Positions 8,815-17,424 of a stretch of 64,000 nt of DNA are shown piece after piece (position 1 is the first letter of the stretch; every line of letters starts with the position of its first letter). The stretch covers positions 434,001-498,000 of the forward strand of contig CAVZQZ010000010.1 in NCBI GenBank assembly GCA_963777565.1. The letters run 5' to 3'. A model generated the notes under the pieces. The model was not told the DNA's origin. It saw only the letters and a list, made by a program, of their open reading frames with translations, and did no database searches. A program made the position numbers and the translations under genes. This stretch comes from CALMEC01 sp963777565. GTDB taxonomy: Bacteria; Actinomycetota; Thermoleophilia; Miltoncostaeales; Miltoncostaeaceae.

Positions 8815-8880
8815 GAACCGGGCGTGCGACCGCGCTCGCCGTGCGAGCCGTGATTGCAACGAGTCATCGTTCCGCTCCCC

Positions 8881-9252
8881 TCACGCGACCTGACGCGTGG
8901 GCGTCTGCAGCATGGAGCAGAGCTTGAACGCGATGTCGTAGCCCATCTCGCTGTCGCCCCCGGCGAAGACGATCACACGCTCCTGCCGGCGGGACAGCGC
9001 CGCCATGTCGGCCGCGGGCCGGTTGGTGATGAGCACCACGGGGCCGGGCTCGTCGCGGAGCTCGTCCTGGATCTGTGCCCAGTCGTCGGCCAGGGATCCG
9101 CGGCCGTCGACAACCGTGATCGCGTCGACGACGGCTCCGTCACGCATCTGGGACGAGTCGACCACGTGGTGGCCGAGCCGCTCGATCGTCTGGACGAGTG
9201 CCGTCCGGTCCCGACCCCTCGGGGTGACGATTCGTATCTCGCAATTGTGCAT
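8881..9252 (-). CDS. Hypothetical protein, receiver-like fold
   Basis: 123 residues; not recognised at family level. The alternating hydrophobic strands (CEIRIVTP, VDAITVVDGRG, PGPVVLITN, RVIVFAGG) and intervening helices resemble a small Rossmann/CheY-like alpha-beta domain, and the Asp in VVDGRG falls where a phosphoacceptor would be, but the Lys and Thr of true receivers are not obvious. The start is taken at the ATG at 9252, preceded by AGGAGCG. It stands alone between the acyl-CoA ligase and a surface-protein gene. Confidence 0.6.
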   Translation of the reverse strand: MHNCEIRIVTPRGRDRTALVQTIERLGHHVVDSSQMRDGAVVDAITVVDGRGSLADDWAQIQDELRDEPGPVVLITNRPAADMAALSRRQERVIVFAGGDSEMGYDIAFKLCSMLQTPTRQVA

Positions 9253-9343
9253 TTTCGATCGCTCCTCAAAGCTGGAAGTTGCGCGAGACCGCGCGCGAAC
9301 GCGCGGCGGATTGGACCGGGGCGCACTGGCCCCGGTGGCGCAA

Positions 9344-10375
9344 CTAGCCAGGCTTGAGAGCGACCGCCCGGTAGGACTGGGGCCCGCGACGCCGGGGATC
9401 GGCGATCGGGCGTGTGGCAAACAGGAAGGCGACCAGGCCCAGCACCGGAATGAGCAGCGCGAGCTGCGCCAGCGGCGGAGCCGTGCGGTCGGGACCGTCC
9501 ACCGGGGCGAACGGGAGCATGCCGATGATGGCGAGCAGGGCGCGGGTACCGAGATTGAGGTCTGAGCTGCCGCCCAGACTGCCCGTGGACCGCCAGACGA
9601 ATTCGTTCCACACAGGTCTCGCCCGTGTGGCGGTGACCTCCTCGCGTGGCCGCGGCGCGGCGGCGCTCACCTCCGCGGGTATCGCCGGAAGCAGCCCTGC
9701 GACGAGGGCGGCGGGTCTGGATACCTCCTGGCGGTGCGCGACGAGGGCACCGGGCGGCGCGTCGCCCATGGGCGGCGGCGGGGCCGGCGTTGCGGCGCTC
9801 GCTACATCGACATCGGGGACGGTGCGAGCCACGGTCGGGGCGGGTGGCACGTCCGCGGTGCTCTTCACCTGTGTCGCGGGGTTGGCAGTTGCGGCGTTGA
9901 CCTGTGCCAGGAGCGCTGGGCTCAACTGGTCGGGGGAGGGCGACGCGGCAGTCGTCGTGGTCGCCGCCGCCGCAGGCGTCGTCCCCGCAGCCGGGCCGGT
10001 CGTCGTCGTCGTCGCGGGCGCCGGTGTGGGATTGGCGGCGATGGGCGTCGTGGTCGGAGTCGGAGCCGGCGTGGGATCAGCAGCCGGTGTGGGCGTCGCG
10101 TCGAGTGGCGTGACCGGCGGGGCGGGCGCAGGGGCCGGATCGACCGAAGGCGGATCGACCGGGGCGGGGTCGAGGGTCGGGGTGGCGGTGGTGTCCGTGA
10201 CGGCCGGCACGTCCATGCCCTGGTCGAGGGCAGTTGCGCTCGTCGTGGCGGCCATCACCGTGGTCGCGGCGAAGAGAAACGCGGCGGCGGCGAGGAGGGT
10301 CGCGCCGAGGCGAATGGGCGTGCGTCGACGACTCGACCCGTCGCCTTTCGCTTTCCCTCGCACCGACGCGATCAT
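9344..10375 (-). CDS. Membrane-anchored Pro/Thr/Ala-rich surface protein
   Basis: 343 residues. A basic N-terminus and one hydrophobic segment (ATLLAAAAFLFAATTVMA) act as signal peptide or anchor. Residues about 50-170 are a low-complexity Pro/Thr/Ala region, such as PTPAADPTPAPTPTTTP. A second membrane helix near the C-terminus (LALLIPVLGLVAFLFA) is followed by a basic tail. AGGAGG lies just before the ATG. Function unknown; the layout suggests a stalk-like envelope protein with O-glycosylatable linker. Low complexity makes homology calls unreliable. Confidence 0.7.
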   Translation of the reverse strand: MIASVRGKAKGDGSSRRRTPIRLGATLLAAAAFLFAATTVMAATTSATALDQGMDVPAVTDTTATPTLDPAPVDPPSVDPAPAPAPPVTPLDATPTPAADPTPAPTPTTTPIAANPTPAPATTTTTGPAAGTTPAAAATTTTAASPSPDQLSPALLAQVNAATANPATQVKSTADVPPAPTVARTVPDVDVASAATPAPPPPMGDAPPGALVAHRQEVSRPAALVAGLLPAIPAEVSAAAPRPREEVTATRARPVWNEFVWRSTGSLGGSSDLNLGTRALLAIIGMLPFAPVDGPDRTAPPLAQLALLIPVLGLVAFLFATRPIADPRRRGPQSYRAVALKPG

Positions 10376-10612
10376 CGTCCTCCTTCGCGGTCATCACCCA
10401 ATGACGCGATTGTCAGAACCTACCGCACAAGACACGCAAAAGGTACAGGGCGCGGTGCGAATCTCGAAGTGTGATTCAAGCCGGATCTCAGTGGGCTCGC
10501 GGGGCTGCGAGGCGACCACCCGTGACAAACAAGCCTCAAGTACTCATCGAGGCTTATGATCCCACTCTCGGAGCGGGTTTTCGTCGGAATCTCGTGGTGA
10601 CGACGGCCCCGT

Positions 10613-11728
10613 CTACCACGGAAGGCGGCCGTGTCCCACGAGTGCGGGGGACTCTCCGCGACGGGCGGCGGCAATGCGCGCGAGCAAACCCTCAACTGCA
10701 AGGTCGAGGGTTGGGTTGAGCTCCATCTCAGCACGGGTGAGCTGGATCTCGTCGAGGGCCCTCGCGAGGAAGCCAACGCGCGATGGCACCCCGACCGTGC
10801 GCAGGGTCTCGATGCGGTCCTGATGGCGCACCGCGGCCTCCGCGCCGACGGCCACCGCGAGCGCGTCGGCGACCAGCCCGGCGGCCCCGTCGAGCACATG
10901 CGACCACCCATCGGTGAGGGCGCGCCGGCGCTCGCGGCGCTCCTGATCGTCCACCCGCTTGAGCGCGGTTCGCTCCCCGCGCTTGCCGGCCAGGGCGGCC
11001 GCCTCGTCCCGCAAATCCTTCAGTGCCTGGGACGGGTGGTTGGCGGCGGTGCCCTCCATGCGGCTCTGGATGTCGCGGACGAGTTGCGGAGCCGACACCT
11101 GCCCCTGCAGGGCGTGCTCGGCGAGCTCAACCCCGATGAGCCGCATCGAACGCTCGAACGCGCCTGACGAGATCGCGAAGGGGCCGTCGGCTCGCGCGAG
11201 CCCCGCGGCCTGCGCCTCCCCGAGCCCCGCGTCGACAAGCCGGACCGCGACCTGGCGCCAGCCGGGCGAGCGGAACGGGACCGGGAGGCAGCGCGACCGA
11301 ATCGTCGGCAGCAGGTCCGCGAGGCGGTCGGTCACGAGGATCACGTGGGAGCGCGGCGCGGGCTCCTCGAGCTGCTTGAGAATGCGCGGCGCGCCTTCCT
11401 GCTCGCGGAGCCGCTCGGCGCCGTCGATGATGAGCACGCGGCGCTTGCCCACGGCGGGCCGTGCCGCGAGGTCGGCGAGCGCCGGTTCGAGGTCGGCCTC
11501 CAGCCGGATCGACGCTCCCGTGGCCGCGACCACCGTGAGGTCGAGGGACTCGTGGTCCGGGTCGTGCGGGGTGTCCGGGTCGATGAGCGCCCACGCCACA
11601 GCCCGGGCCGCCTGCCGCTTGCCGGTGCCCGGCGGGCCGAAGAAGAGCAGCTGCTGCGGCGGGTTGGGGCGGCCCACCGCCGCGCGCAGGATCCGCTCGG
11701 CGAGGGGCTGGTCGGGGATGTCAATCAC
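10613..11728 (-). CDS. holB: DNA polymerase III subunit delta'
   Basis: 371 residues of AAA+ clamp-loader type. Walker A GPPGTGKRQAAR (about 31-42), a DEXX-like LIIDGAERL in place of the usual Walker B, and the SRC sensor motif in TIRSRCLPV are visible. The C-terminal half is helical. It forms the clamp-loader complex with DnaX and HolA to load the beta clamp. The start overlaps the end of tmk by 4 nt (ATGA), an arrangement widely conserved in bacteria, which supports the call. The Walker A Lys and the SRC motif are retained, so ATP binding cannot be excluded. Confidence 0.9.
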   Translation of the reverse strand: MIDIPDQPLAERILRAAVGRPNPPQQLLFFGPPGTGKRQAARAVAWALIDPDTPHDPDHESLDLTVVAATGASIRLEADLEPALADLAARPAVGKRRVLIIDGAERLREQEGAPRILKQLEEPAPRSHVILVTDRLADLLPTIRSRCLPVPFRSPGWRQVAVRLVDAGLGEAQAAGLARADGPFAISSGAFERSMRLIGVELAEHALQGQVSAPQLVRDIQSRMEGTAANHPSQALKDLRDEAAALAGKRGERTALKRVDDQERRERRRALTDGWSHVLDGAAGLVADALAVAVGAEAAVRHQDRIETLRTVGVPSRVGFLARALDEIQLTRAEMELNPTLDLAVEGLLARIAAARRGESPALVGHGRLPW

Positions 11729-12330
11729 GCGAGCGCCTTCACGAGCGCCACGACGCGGGCGTGCACCTCGTCGACCGAGCCGTCGCCGCCTACGATTGCG
11801 ATGCGGTCGGGGAACCGTGCGGCGAGCTCCCGGTACCCCGCCGCCACCGCCTCCTGCAGGGCGACGCCCTCCGACTCGATGCGGTCGTCGGGCCCCGTGT
11901 CGCGATCGGCCGCGACCCGTACCGGCACGTCGAGCACCACGGCGAGGTCGGGCAGGCTGCCCTCAACTCCCGGGCGGTTGATCTCCCACACCTCGTCGAC
12001 GCCGAGCCCGCGGGCGGCGCCCTGGTACGCGAGGGACGAGTCGACGAACCGGTCGGTCACCACCCACCGGCCGGCGTCGAGCGCCGGGCGGACGACCTCC
12101 GCCACCAGCTGGGCCCGGGCCGCGGCGAACAGCAGCGCCTCCGCGACGGGCGCCATCGAGCCGTCCGCCAGCACCAGGTTCCGCACGCCCTCACCAAGGG
12201 CCGTGCCCCCGGGCTCCCGCGTTAGGACCACGTCGTGCCCGTGCGCGCGCAGGTACTCGGCGAGCAGCGCCGCCTGGGTCGACTTGCCGGAGCCGTCAAC
12301 CCCCTCGAGCGCGACGAACCGCGCCGTCAC
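11725..12330 (-). CDS. tmk: Thymidylate kinase
   Basis: 201 residues from the GTG at 12330, which gives the family-standard opening MTARFVALEGVDGSGKST; a GTG 15 nt upstream is also in frame. P-loop EGVDGSGKST, DR(Y/F) motif VVTDRFVDSSLAYQG, and LREPGGT-type TREPGGT are present. It phosphorylates dTMP to dTDP. The start overlaps the stop of the small membrane-protein gene (GTGA) and its own stop overlaps holB, so the three genes are translationally coupled. Confidence 0.95.
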   Translation of the reverse strand: MTARFVALEGVDGSGKSTQAALLAEYLRAHGHDVVLTREPGGTALGEGVRNLVLADGSMAPVAEALLFAAARAQLVAEVVRPALDAGRWVVTDRFVDSSLAYQGAARGLGVDEVWEINRPGVEGSLPDLAVVLDVPVRVAADRDTGPDDRIESEGVALQEAVAAGYRELAARFPDRIAIVGGDGSVDEVHARVVALVKALA

Positions 12331-12503
12331 AGCGGGTTCGCCCACACCAGGATGACGATCACGACCACGATGATGCCCACCGCGATGAGCACGCCCACGG
12401 GCCGCGCCCAGCGTGGCGCCGTCGGCGGGTCGAGCTGCTCCTCCGCGTCGCGGCGGAGCCGCCCCAGGATCTCCGGGGGGCTACGGCGGGGCTCAGGCGC
12501 CAA
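12327..12503 (-). CDS. Small single-pass membrane protein upstream of tmk
   Basis: 58 residues, from a TTG start overlapping the 3' end of the preceding gene by 11 nt. The N-terminal half is charged (LGRLRRDAEEQLD) and the C-terminal half is one long hydrophobic helix (VGVLIAVGIIVVVIVILVW). The stop overlaps the GTG of tmk. Tight coupling on both sides and a clean hydrophobicity profile argue that it is translated. Function unknown; comparable short membrane ORFs are easy to overlook. Confidence 0.65.
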   Translation of the reverse strand: MAPEPRRSPPEILGRLRRDAEEQLDPPTAPRWARPVGVLIAVGIIVVVIVILVWANPL

Positions 12504-13533
12504 CCCGAACCTCCACGCGCGTCGGGCAGCCGGTCGCGTCCGGGCAGCGCGGCTCGTCCCGACGTCCGCGGATCACGGGCAGGATCAGCGGCGCGTCGCA
12601 CGCGTCGCATGTCGCCCCGGGAATCGCGAGTGCCTCCACCTGCCGGGGCAGCCGGTAGGTGAGCCCGCACCCCATGCAGCGGATCTGGTCGCGCGCGCCG
12701 CCCATCCACTCGTCGCACTCCGGGCAACGGCCCATGAGTCGGCCCGACGCGAGTCCGTCCAGGCCGGCCGGGGAGGCGAGGCCCGTCACGAGCCCGCGAG
12801 TGCGCACCAGCGCCTGGGGGCGTGGAAGCGTGCCGCGCGCGACGGCGTCGATCCATGCGTCGACGGTGGCGCACGTGGCCGGGTCGAGCAGCGCCGGGTC
12901 GACGGCGTCGACCACCATCTCGCCGGCCGGCGACCGCCAGGCCGGCTCGTCGACGAGGTACCCCCGCTCGGCCAGCCGGCGGAGCGAACGATCGGTGGCG
13001 CCCTCGCGCCGGAGCACTTCCCGAGAGGTGGGCCCGCGGCCGGCGATGCCGAGGGCGGCGAGATCCTGGCGGCGAAGCTCCGGGTCGATCGCGGCGAGGT
13101 GGGCGGCGAACACGGCGTCGGCTTCGAGCGCTGCGGCGCGGCCGTGGGCGGCGAGGTCGTCGACGTGGCCGACCGGCCCGAACGGCGATCCCGTGCGCGT
13201 CGCTCGCATCAGGAGGGGGCGGCCCTCGCACGCGACGTCCCGGGCCTGCACCGCAAGCAGCGGGTCGTCTCCCGCCAGGAGCAGCGTGTCAGCCGAGCGG
13301 GCAAGCAGGCGCAGCGCGTTGGCCGGGGCGCGCCGAGCGGGCGTCCATTCGGGTGGGTCGCCCTTCGGCGTGAACAGCAATCCGCCGAGGCCGATGACCA
13401 CCGTGGCGTCGCCCTCGACGTCGGCGTCGTACACCGGAACCCGGTACACCGAACGTCCACGCGCCTTGCCCTTGGCGATCCGATCCGCCATGGTGCGGGC
13501 CGCCGTGGAGTTGTCCGTCACGATCAGCCGCAC
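12493..13533 (-). CDS. Topoisomerase I-like protein: Toprim N-terminus and zinc ribbons, no strand-cleaving core
   Basis: 346 residues from a GTG start. The N-terminus, LIVTDNSTAARTMADRIA, has the look of the Toprim opening of type IA topoisomerases and archaeal relatives. The C-terminus carries zinc-ribbon-like cysteines: CPECDEWMGG, RCMGCGLTYRLP, CDACDAPL and a last pair around CPDATGCPT. At under 350 residues it is far shorter than TopA (700-900) and I see no active-site tyrosine domain, so it is unlikely to be an active topoisomerase alone. It is upstream of tmk/holB on the same strand, so a DNA-metabolic role is plausible. The family assignment is moderate. Confidence 0.55.
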   Translation of the reverse strand: MRLIVTDNSTAARTMADRIAKGKARGRSVYRVPVYDADVEGDATVVIGLGGLLFTPKGDPPEWTPARRAPANALRLLARSADTLLLAGDDPLLAVQARDVACEGRPLLMRATRTGSPFGPVGHVDDLAAHGRAAALEADAVFAAHLAAIDPELRRQDLAALGIAGRGPTSREVLRREGATDRSLRRLAERGYLVDEPAWRSPAGEMVVDAVDPALLDPATCATVDAWIDAVARGTLPRPQALVRTRGLVTGLASPAGLDGLASGRLMGRCPECDEWMGGARDQIRCMGCGLTYRLPRQVEALAIPGATCDACDAPLILPVIRGRRDEPRCPDATGCPTRVEVRVGA

Positions 13534-13575
13534 GTTCCCTGCAGTTCCTCCGGTCGAGGCCGCGAGGATAACAAC

Positions 13576-14535
13576 ATGAGCGCGCGCCCAGTCATCGTCA
13601 CGGGCGGCGCCGGGTTCATCGGCTCCAACCTTGCCGACGCCCTCCTGGCGGACGGCACCCCGGTGCACGTGGTCGACGACCTCTCGCACGGTCACGAGCG
13701 GCAGGTGCCGCCCGAGGCCGAGTTCCACAAGCTCGACATCCGCGACTCCGGGGCGTTGCACGCGCTCGCGGAGAGAGTGCGCCCGTCGGCGATCTACCAC
13801 CTCGCCGCGCAGGCCGACGTGCGCCGCGCGATCGAGGAGCCGTCGTTCGACGCTGACGTCAACATCATCGGCACGATCTCGGTGCTGGAGGCTGCCCGGG
13901 TCGCCGGCTCGCGGGTGGTGTTCGCCAGCACCGGCGGCGCCGCCTACGGCGAGTACGAGAGCCTCCCGGTGCCGTCGCCCGAGACCGCCGAGACCCGCCC
14001 GCTGTCCCACTACGGCATGAGCAAGATGGCCGGCGAGGGCTACATCCACCTGTACGGGCGGCTCTACGGGATCGACGGGGTGTGCCTGCGGTTCGGCAAC
14101 GTGTACGGGCCGCGCCAGGATCCCCACGGCGAGGCCGGCGTCGTCGCGATCTTCTGCGGCAAGCTCCTCGACGGCCAGCCGCCGCGGGTGTTCGGCGACG
14201 GCCTGCAGACGCGCGACTACGTCTACGTCGGCGACGTCGCCCACGCCTTCCTGCTCGCCGCGGCGGGGCCGGCGGGCGAGACGGTCAACATCGGCGCGGG
14301 CGCCGAGGTGTCGGTACTCGACCTGATCGAGGGGCTCGGCGGTGAGCTCGCACCCGAGTTCGCGCCTGCGCGACCGGGCGAACTCCAGCGCAGTTGCCTC
14401 GACCCGTCGAAGGCGGAGCGGGTGCTCGGATGGCGCGCGCAGATGCCCCTCGCCGAGGGGCTGCGGCTCACCTTGGCGTCGGTCGCCGCGTCCCGGGAGC
14501 ACCCGGAGGCTCGCCCGCCGGGCGCCTTCGGTTAG
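13576..14535 (+). CDS. NAD-dependent sugar epimerase/dehydratase (UDP-glucose 4-epimerase-like)
   Basis: 319 residues, extended short-chain dehydrogenase. Rossmann nucleotide-binding GGAGFIGSN (residues 10-18), catalytic S-x(n)-YxxxK as FASTGGAAYGE and HYGMSKMAGE, and FGNVYGPRQDP, then RDYVYVGDVAHA in the C-terminal domain. These are the hallmarks of GalE-type UDP-sugar epimerases. It probably supplies UDP-galactose or a related sugar for envelope glycans. It is divergent from the topoisomerase-like gene and convergent with, and overlapping, the CpsB-like phosphatase gene by 68 nt. Confidence 0.88.
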   Translation: MSARPVIVTGGAGFIGSNLADALLADGTPVHVVDDLSHGHERQVPPEAEFHKLDIRDSGALHALAERVRPSAIYHLAAQADVRRAIEEPSFDADVNIIGTISVLEAARVAGSRVVFASTGGAAYGEYESLPVPSPETAETRPLSHYGMSKMAGEGYIHLYGRLYGIDGVCLRFGNVYGPRQDPHGEAGVVAIFCGKLLDGQPPRVFGDGLQTRDYVYVGDVAHAFLLAAAGPAGETVNIGAGAEVSVLDLIEGLGGELAPEFAPARPGELQRSCLDPSKAERVLGWRAQMPLAEGLRLTLASVAASREHPEARPPGAFG

Positions 14536-15307
14536 GTGGCGCCTTCCCGAGCTTCGGTGGGCGCACCTCGCGACCCTCGACGATCGCGCGGGGGATGTCG
14601 TCGACCATCCAGCGGACCTCGTCGGCGGTGGTCCTCAGGATGTCGGCGGCGGCGTCGAGTCCGGCGGTGAGGCCGGGTGGACGCCACGTCGGTGAGTGCA
14701 TGTCGCTGGCGATGACGTGAGCGAACCCGGAGCGCAGCAGTTGCGTCGCCGCGCGCAGTGGCCGCGGCCCGTTCTCGCCGGAGATGCTCCCGGCGGTGAG
14801 CTGAAGCAGCGCGCCGCGACCGACGATCTCCCGCATGCGGTCGGGCGACGCCTGCACGGCTTGGGCGCGCTCCGGGTGGGCGATGACGGCCCCGAAGCCG
14901 CGCACCTCGAGGGCGGTCAGGAGGGCGGGAAGCTCGAGTGGCCACCCCTGGAACGGCATCTCGATCAGGAGCCATCGCCCGCCGCCGCCGAGCGACGCGG
15001 CGCGGAGCTCGTCCTCGTCCATCAGGCCAGCCTGCTCGATCGTAATCTCAAGCCCCGGCACAAGGCGCACGTCGATCCCGGCCGCGTCGATCGCCGGCTG
15101 CAGCCCGGCGATGCCCTCCGCCACCCGCTCGGGGGTTGTCGGCGTGTTGCGAGAACGGTGCGGCGTGCACGCGATCACCCGCACCCCGTCGGCGGCGGCG
15201 AGGCGGGCCATCTCGACGGAGTCCTCGTCGCGCGACGGCCCGTCGTCGACCCGGGGCAGGGTGTGCGAATGAAGGTCGATCACAACGACACAGGCTGTCA
15301 CTCCCAC
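14468..15307 (-). CDS. CpsB/CapC-type PHP-domain tyrosine phosphatase
   Basis: 279 residues from the GTG at 15307; a GTG at 15283 (opening VIDLHSHTLPRVDDG) is at least as likely. The PHP metal motifs are visible: DLHSHTLPRVDDG, CTPH, PGLEI, IAHPERA and ASDMHSP. The family dephosphorylates bacterial tyrosine kinases that control capsule/exopolysaccharide synthesis, using manganese. It lies beside a UDP-sugar epimerase gene, which fits envelope polysaccharide metabolism. The 3' end overlaps the convergent epimerase gene, and the basic Pro/Arg-rich C-terminal tail is coded within that overlap. Confidence 0.82.
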   Translation of the reverse strand: MGVTACVVVIDLHSHTLPRVDDGPSRDEDSVEMARLAAADGVRVIACTPHRSRNTPTTPERVAEGIAGLQPAIDAAGIDVRLVPGLEITIEQAGLMDEDELRAASLGGGGRWLLIEMPFQGWPLELPALLTALEVRGFGAVIAHPERAQAVQASPDRMREIVGRGALLQLTAGSISGENGPRPLRAATQLLRSGFAHVIASDMHSPTWRPPGLTAGLDAAADILRTTADEVRWMVDDIPRAIVEGREVRPPKLGKAPPNRRRPAGEPPGAPGTRRPTPR

Positions 15308-15373
15308 CCGCGCCGTGCCCGGGCCCGCTCCCTGGTCACGCGCCCGCGCGCCCGCTAGGATCTCGACTTCTTC

Positions 15374-15446
15374 GGGGCTATAGCTCAGCTGGGAGAGCGC
15401 CTGGATCGCACCCAGGAGGTCAGCGGTTCGAATCCGCTTAGCTCCA
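15374..15446 (+). tRNA. tRNA-Ala (CGC)
   Basis: The 73-nt cloverleaf has acceptor GGGGCTA/TAGCTCC, D-arm AGCTCAGCTGGGAGAGC, anticodon loop ATCGCAC (CGC) and T-arm AGCGGTTCGAATCCGCT. The discriminator is A; CCA is not encoded. Confidence 0.96.
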
Positions 15447-15664
15447 TTGGTTCCTGTCTACAGGGAGGACATGAGTAGGAAGCGGTGGGTCTGAACCGCG
15501 GGCGTTGATGACCACTGTTCCTTGCCGCTCCTATCCGGTCGAGTTCGAGGGTGCCGGACGCAACACGAAGTCGCAGGTGCGAACGCCGTCCTACTCCGGA
15601 GGCGGGAGCCGACTCAGAGAACACATGTTCGTGCTTTCGCGGGGAATCGCGCTACCGTGGAGAC

Positions 15665-16081
15665 ATGACGGACACCGCGGATTTCTCACTCGCCGTCGTC
15701 GGCCATGTGTGCGACGGCCCCGCCGCCCTTCGTGCGCGGCTCGTCGAGCGGGGGCTCGACATCACGACTATCGCCCGCCTCGTGCGGTGCAACCCGGTCA
15801 CGCTGGCGCGTTCGACGAAGACCGGGGCGTCTCCACGCGGGGTCCTCGTCGGGCTCGCCACCCTTGTCACGGTGCTCGATCGACTGGAGGTTCGGGGCGT
15901 CGACATTCGCGATCTCGGGCGGTCGGATGGCCCCGATGCCGACACTGCCCTCGCGATCGCCTCGGTGGCGCAGGAGAGCCCGCTCGCCGCGCGGATGATC
16001 GACCGGCTGCGGGAGTCGTCGGGCGCTGAGAGGACCCCAGCCCAGCTCACGTTCGACGCGCTGCACCCTCGGGCGGCCTGA
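15665..16081 (+). CDS. Hypothetical protein with helix-turn-helix-like segment
   Basis: 138 residues, not recognised. A predicted helical core around TTIARLVRCNPVTLARS looks like the recognition part of an antitoxin- or Xre-like helix-turn-helix, followed by LATLVTVLDRLEVRG and a helical C-terminus. No toxin-like partner is adjacent. The ATG at 15665 follows a weak GGAGA. The 218 nt between tRNA-Ala and this gene hold nothing I can identify. Confidence 0.5.
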   Translation: MTDTADFSLAVVGHVCDGPAALRARLVERGLDITTIARLVRCNPVTLARSTKTGASPRGVLVGLATLVTVLDRLEVRGVDIRDLGRSDGPDADTALAIASVAQESPLAARMIDRLRESSGAERTPAQLTFDALHPRAA

Positions 16082-16169
16082 GCCGGCCGGGCTTTCGGGG
16101 GAAGCGAGGTCGCCCCGTCCAGCGTGCGCACGGCGGAGTCACGAGGGGACGGCTGATTGGTTGTCCAGT

Positions 16170-16640
16170 CTAGGTCGACTCGCCGAGTTCGCGGAGCAGC
16201 TGGCCGAGTTGGGCGAAGCGTTTCGGTCCGAGCCGTTGCGTCCAGTCCCGTTCGACTTCGCTGACTGCGTCGCGCATGGTCCGACCCGCGCGTACGCCAC
16301 GCGGCGTGAGGGCGATGCGCTTGGAGCGCGGGTCGCGTGGATCTGCTTGGCGCTCGAGGTAGCCGAGACGTTCCAGCTGGCCGAGCAGGTAGTTGAGCGC
16401 CTGCTTGCTGATGCGCAGCCGGGCGGCGAGCTCGGAGGGCCTCGCGCCCTGGGGCCCGGGGTAGAGGAAGACGTTGAGGTGGGCGGCGTCGAGGTCGTCG
16501 AAGCCGTGCTCGCGCAGCCGTTCGAGCATCCGCCGTCTCACGGCTTCCCAGGGCGCGCGCAGGAGCGCGCCGATCAGGGGAGGCCCGAATGGCTCCGCAT
16601 CGACTGGAGTAAAGGTACTTGACTTATTCTCAGCTGGCAT
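16170..16640 (-). CDS. MarR-family transcriptional regulator
   Basis: 156 residues. The winged helix-turn-helix is clear: ARPSELAARLRISKQALNYLLGQLERLGYLERQADPRD contains the recognition helix and the wing (DPRSKRIALTPRG). It is divergent from a cupin gene with a 16-bp inverted repeat spanning its own start codon, so it probably represses itself and the cupin. The ATG at 16640 has no ribosome-binding site, so translation may be leaderless or may begin further in. Confidence 0.88.
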   Translation of the reverse strand: MPAENKSSTFTPVDAEPFGPPLIGALLRAPWEAVRRRMLERLREHGFDDLDAAHLNVFLYPGPQGARPSELAARLRISKQALNYLLGQLERLGYLERQADPRDPRSKRIALTPRGVRAGRTMRDAVSEVERDWTQRLGPKRFAQLGQLLRELGEST

Positions 16641-16660
16641 CTAGAGTCAAGACACTTTAC
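16609..16660. promoter_or_regulatory. MarR operator and cupin promoter
   Basis: GTAAAGGTACTTGACT (16609-16624) and AGTCAAGACACTTTAC (16645-16660) form an inverted repeat, matching at 13 of 16 positions with a 20-bp spacer. Within it, TTGACT (16619-16624) and TAGAGT (16642-16647) make a -35/-10 pair with 17-bp spacing for the cupin gene. A regulator bound here would cover both promoter elements. Confidence 0.75.
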
Positions 16661-16685
16661 CATCTCTGCACGAGGAGCAGATACC

Positions 16686-17126
16686 ATGCTGACAAGCACA
16701 GGCGACGAGATCAGGATCGGGCAGGTGGCGATCCGATTCCTGCTCGAGGGCGAGGCGTCGGGAGGCTCCGTCGCGGTCTTCGAGTTCGACGTCCCAGCCG
16801 GAGCCAGAGTGCCGGCCGCGCACAGCCACGACGGATACGAGGAGACGCTCTACGGGCTCGAGGGCGTCCTGACCTGGACGCTCGACGGACGACAGATCGA
16901 CGTCGGCCCGGGCGACGTGCTCTGCATCCCCCGCGGAGTCATCCACCGCTTCGACAACGAGCGGGCCGACGACGCGAAGATGCTCGCGATCGTCAGCCCG
17001 GGCATCCTCGGCCCCGACTACTTCCGCGAATGCGCCGCCGTCGTCGAGGCCGCAGCCGGCGGCCCGCCCGATCTCGCCGCGCTCGCCGAAGTGATGCGAC
17101 GCCACGGCCTCACCCCAGCACCCTAA
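16686..17126 (+). CDS. Cupin-domain protein
   Basis: 146 residues with both cupin motifs. Motif 1 is AHSHDGYEETLYGLEGVL (metal His in HSHD, Glu in YEE), motif 2 is PGDVLCIPRGVIHRFDN (His in VIHRF), so a mononuclear metal site is likely. GAGGAG precedes the ATG. Members of this single-domain group act as small-molecule-binding or quercetin-dioxygenase-like proteins; the substrate is unknown. Under the control of the divergent MarR regulator by position and operator. Confidence 0.85.
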   Translation: MLTSTGDEIRIGQVAIRFLLEGEASGGSVAVFEFDVPAGARVPAAHSHDGYEETLYGLEGVLTWTLDGRQIDVGPGDVLCIPRGVIHRFDNERADDAKMLAIVSPGILGPDYFRECAAVVEAAAGGPPDLAALAEVMRRHGLTPAP

Positions 17127-17424
17127 CCCCGGTCGGCGAAGTCCCGAGCCGCACGGGACACGCCCGCAACGACCGAAGACGCCGGGATGCCGACGATCGG
17201 AGAGGGGCGACTGGGAATGATCGTTCCCGCCGCCCCGGTGGCCTGGTTTACGCGCCGACGCCGTGTGCGATAGTGGATGCTCGCGTGCTCGTGGAGCGCC
17301 TTCTCTCCGTCATGAGTGCCCGGGTGCAGGTCAACGAGCTCGTTTCGGACTGGTGAACGGCTCGTCGCCGGAGCCGGGGGCGACTTATACTCGCCCGCAC
17401 GTCAGTCGACGCTTGGGAGATCTG
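17127..17424. promoter_or_regulatory. Intergenic region with hydrolase promoter
   Basis: These 298 nt carry no credible gene. A TATACT -10 box at 17386-17391 with the extended TT just before it lies 33 nt upstream of the hydrolase ATG at 17425. No convincing -35 is seen. The rest holds nothing I recognise. Confidence 0.5.

Noticed and set aside
7081..8859. Long reverse-strand open frame opposite the acyl-CoA ligase
   Set aside because: It is the antisense of a clearly conserved enzyme in high-GC DNA; the translation is low-complexity Arg/Asp/Gly with no family sense.
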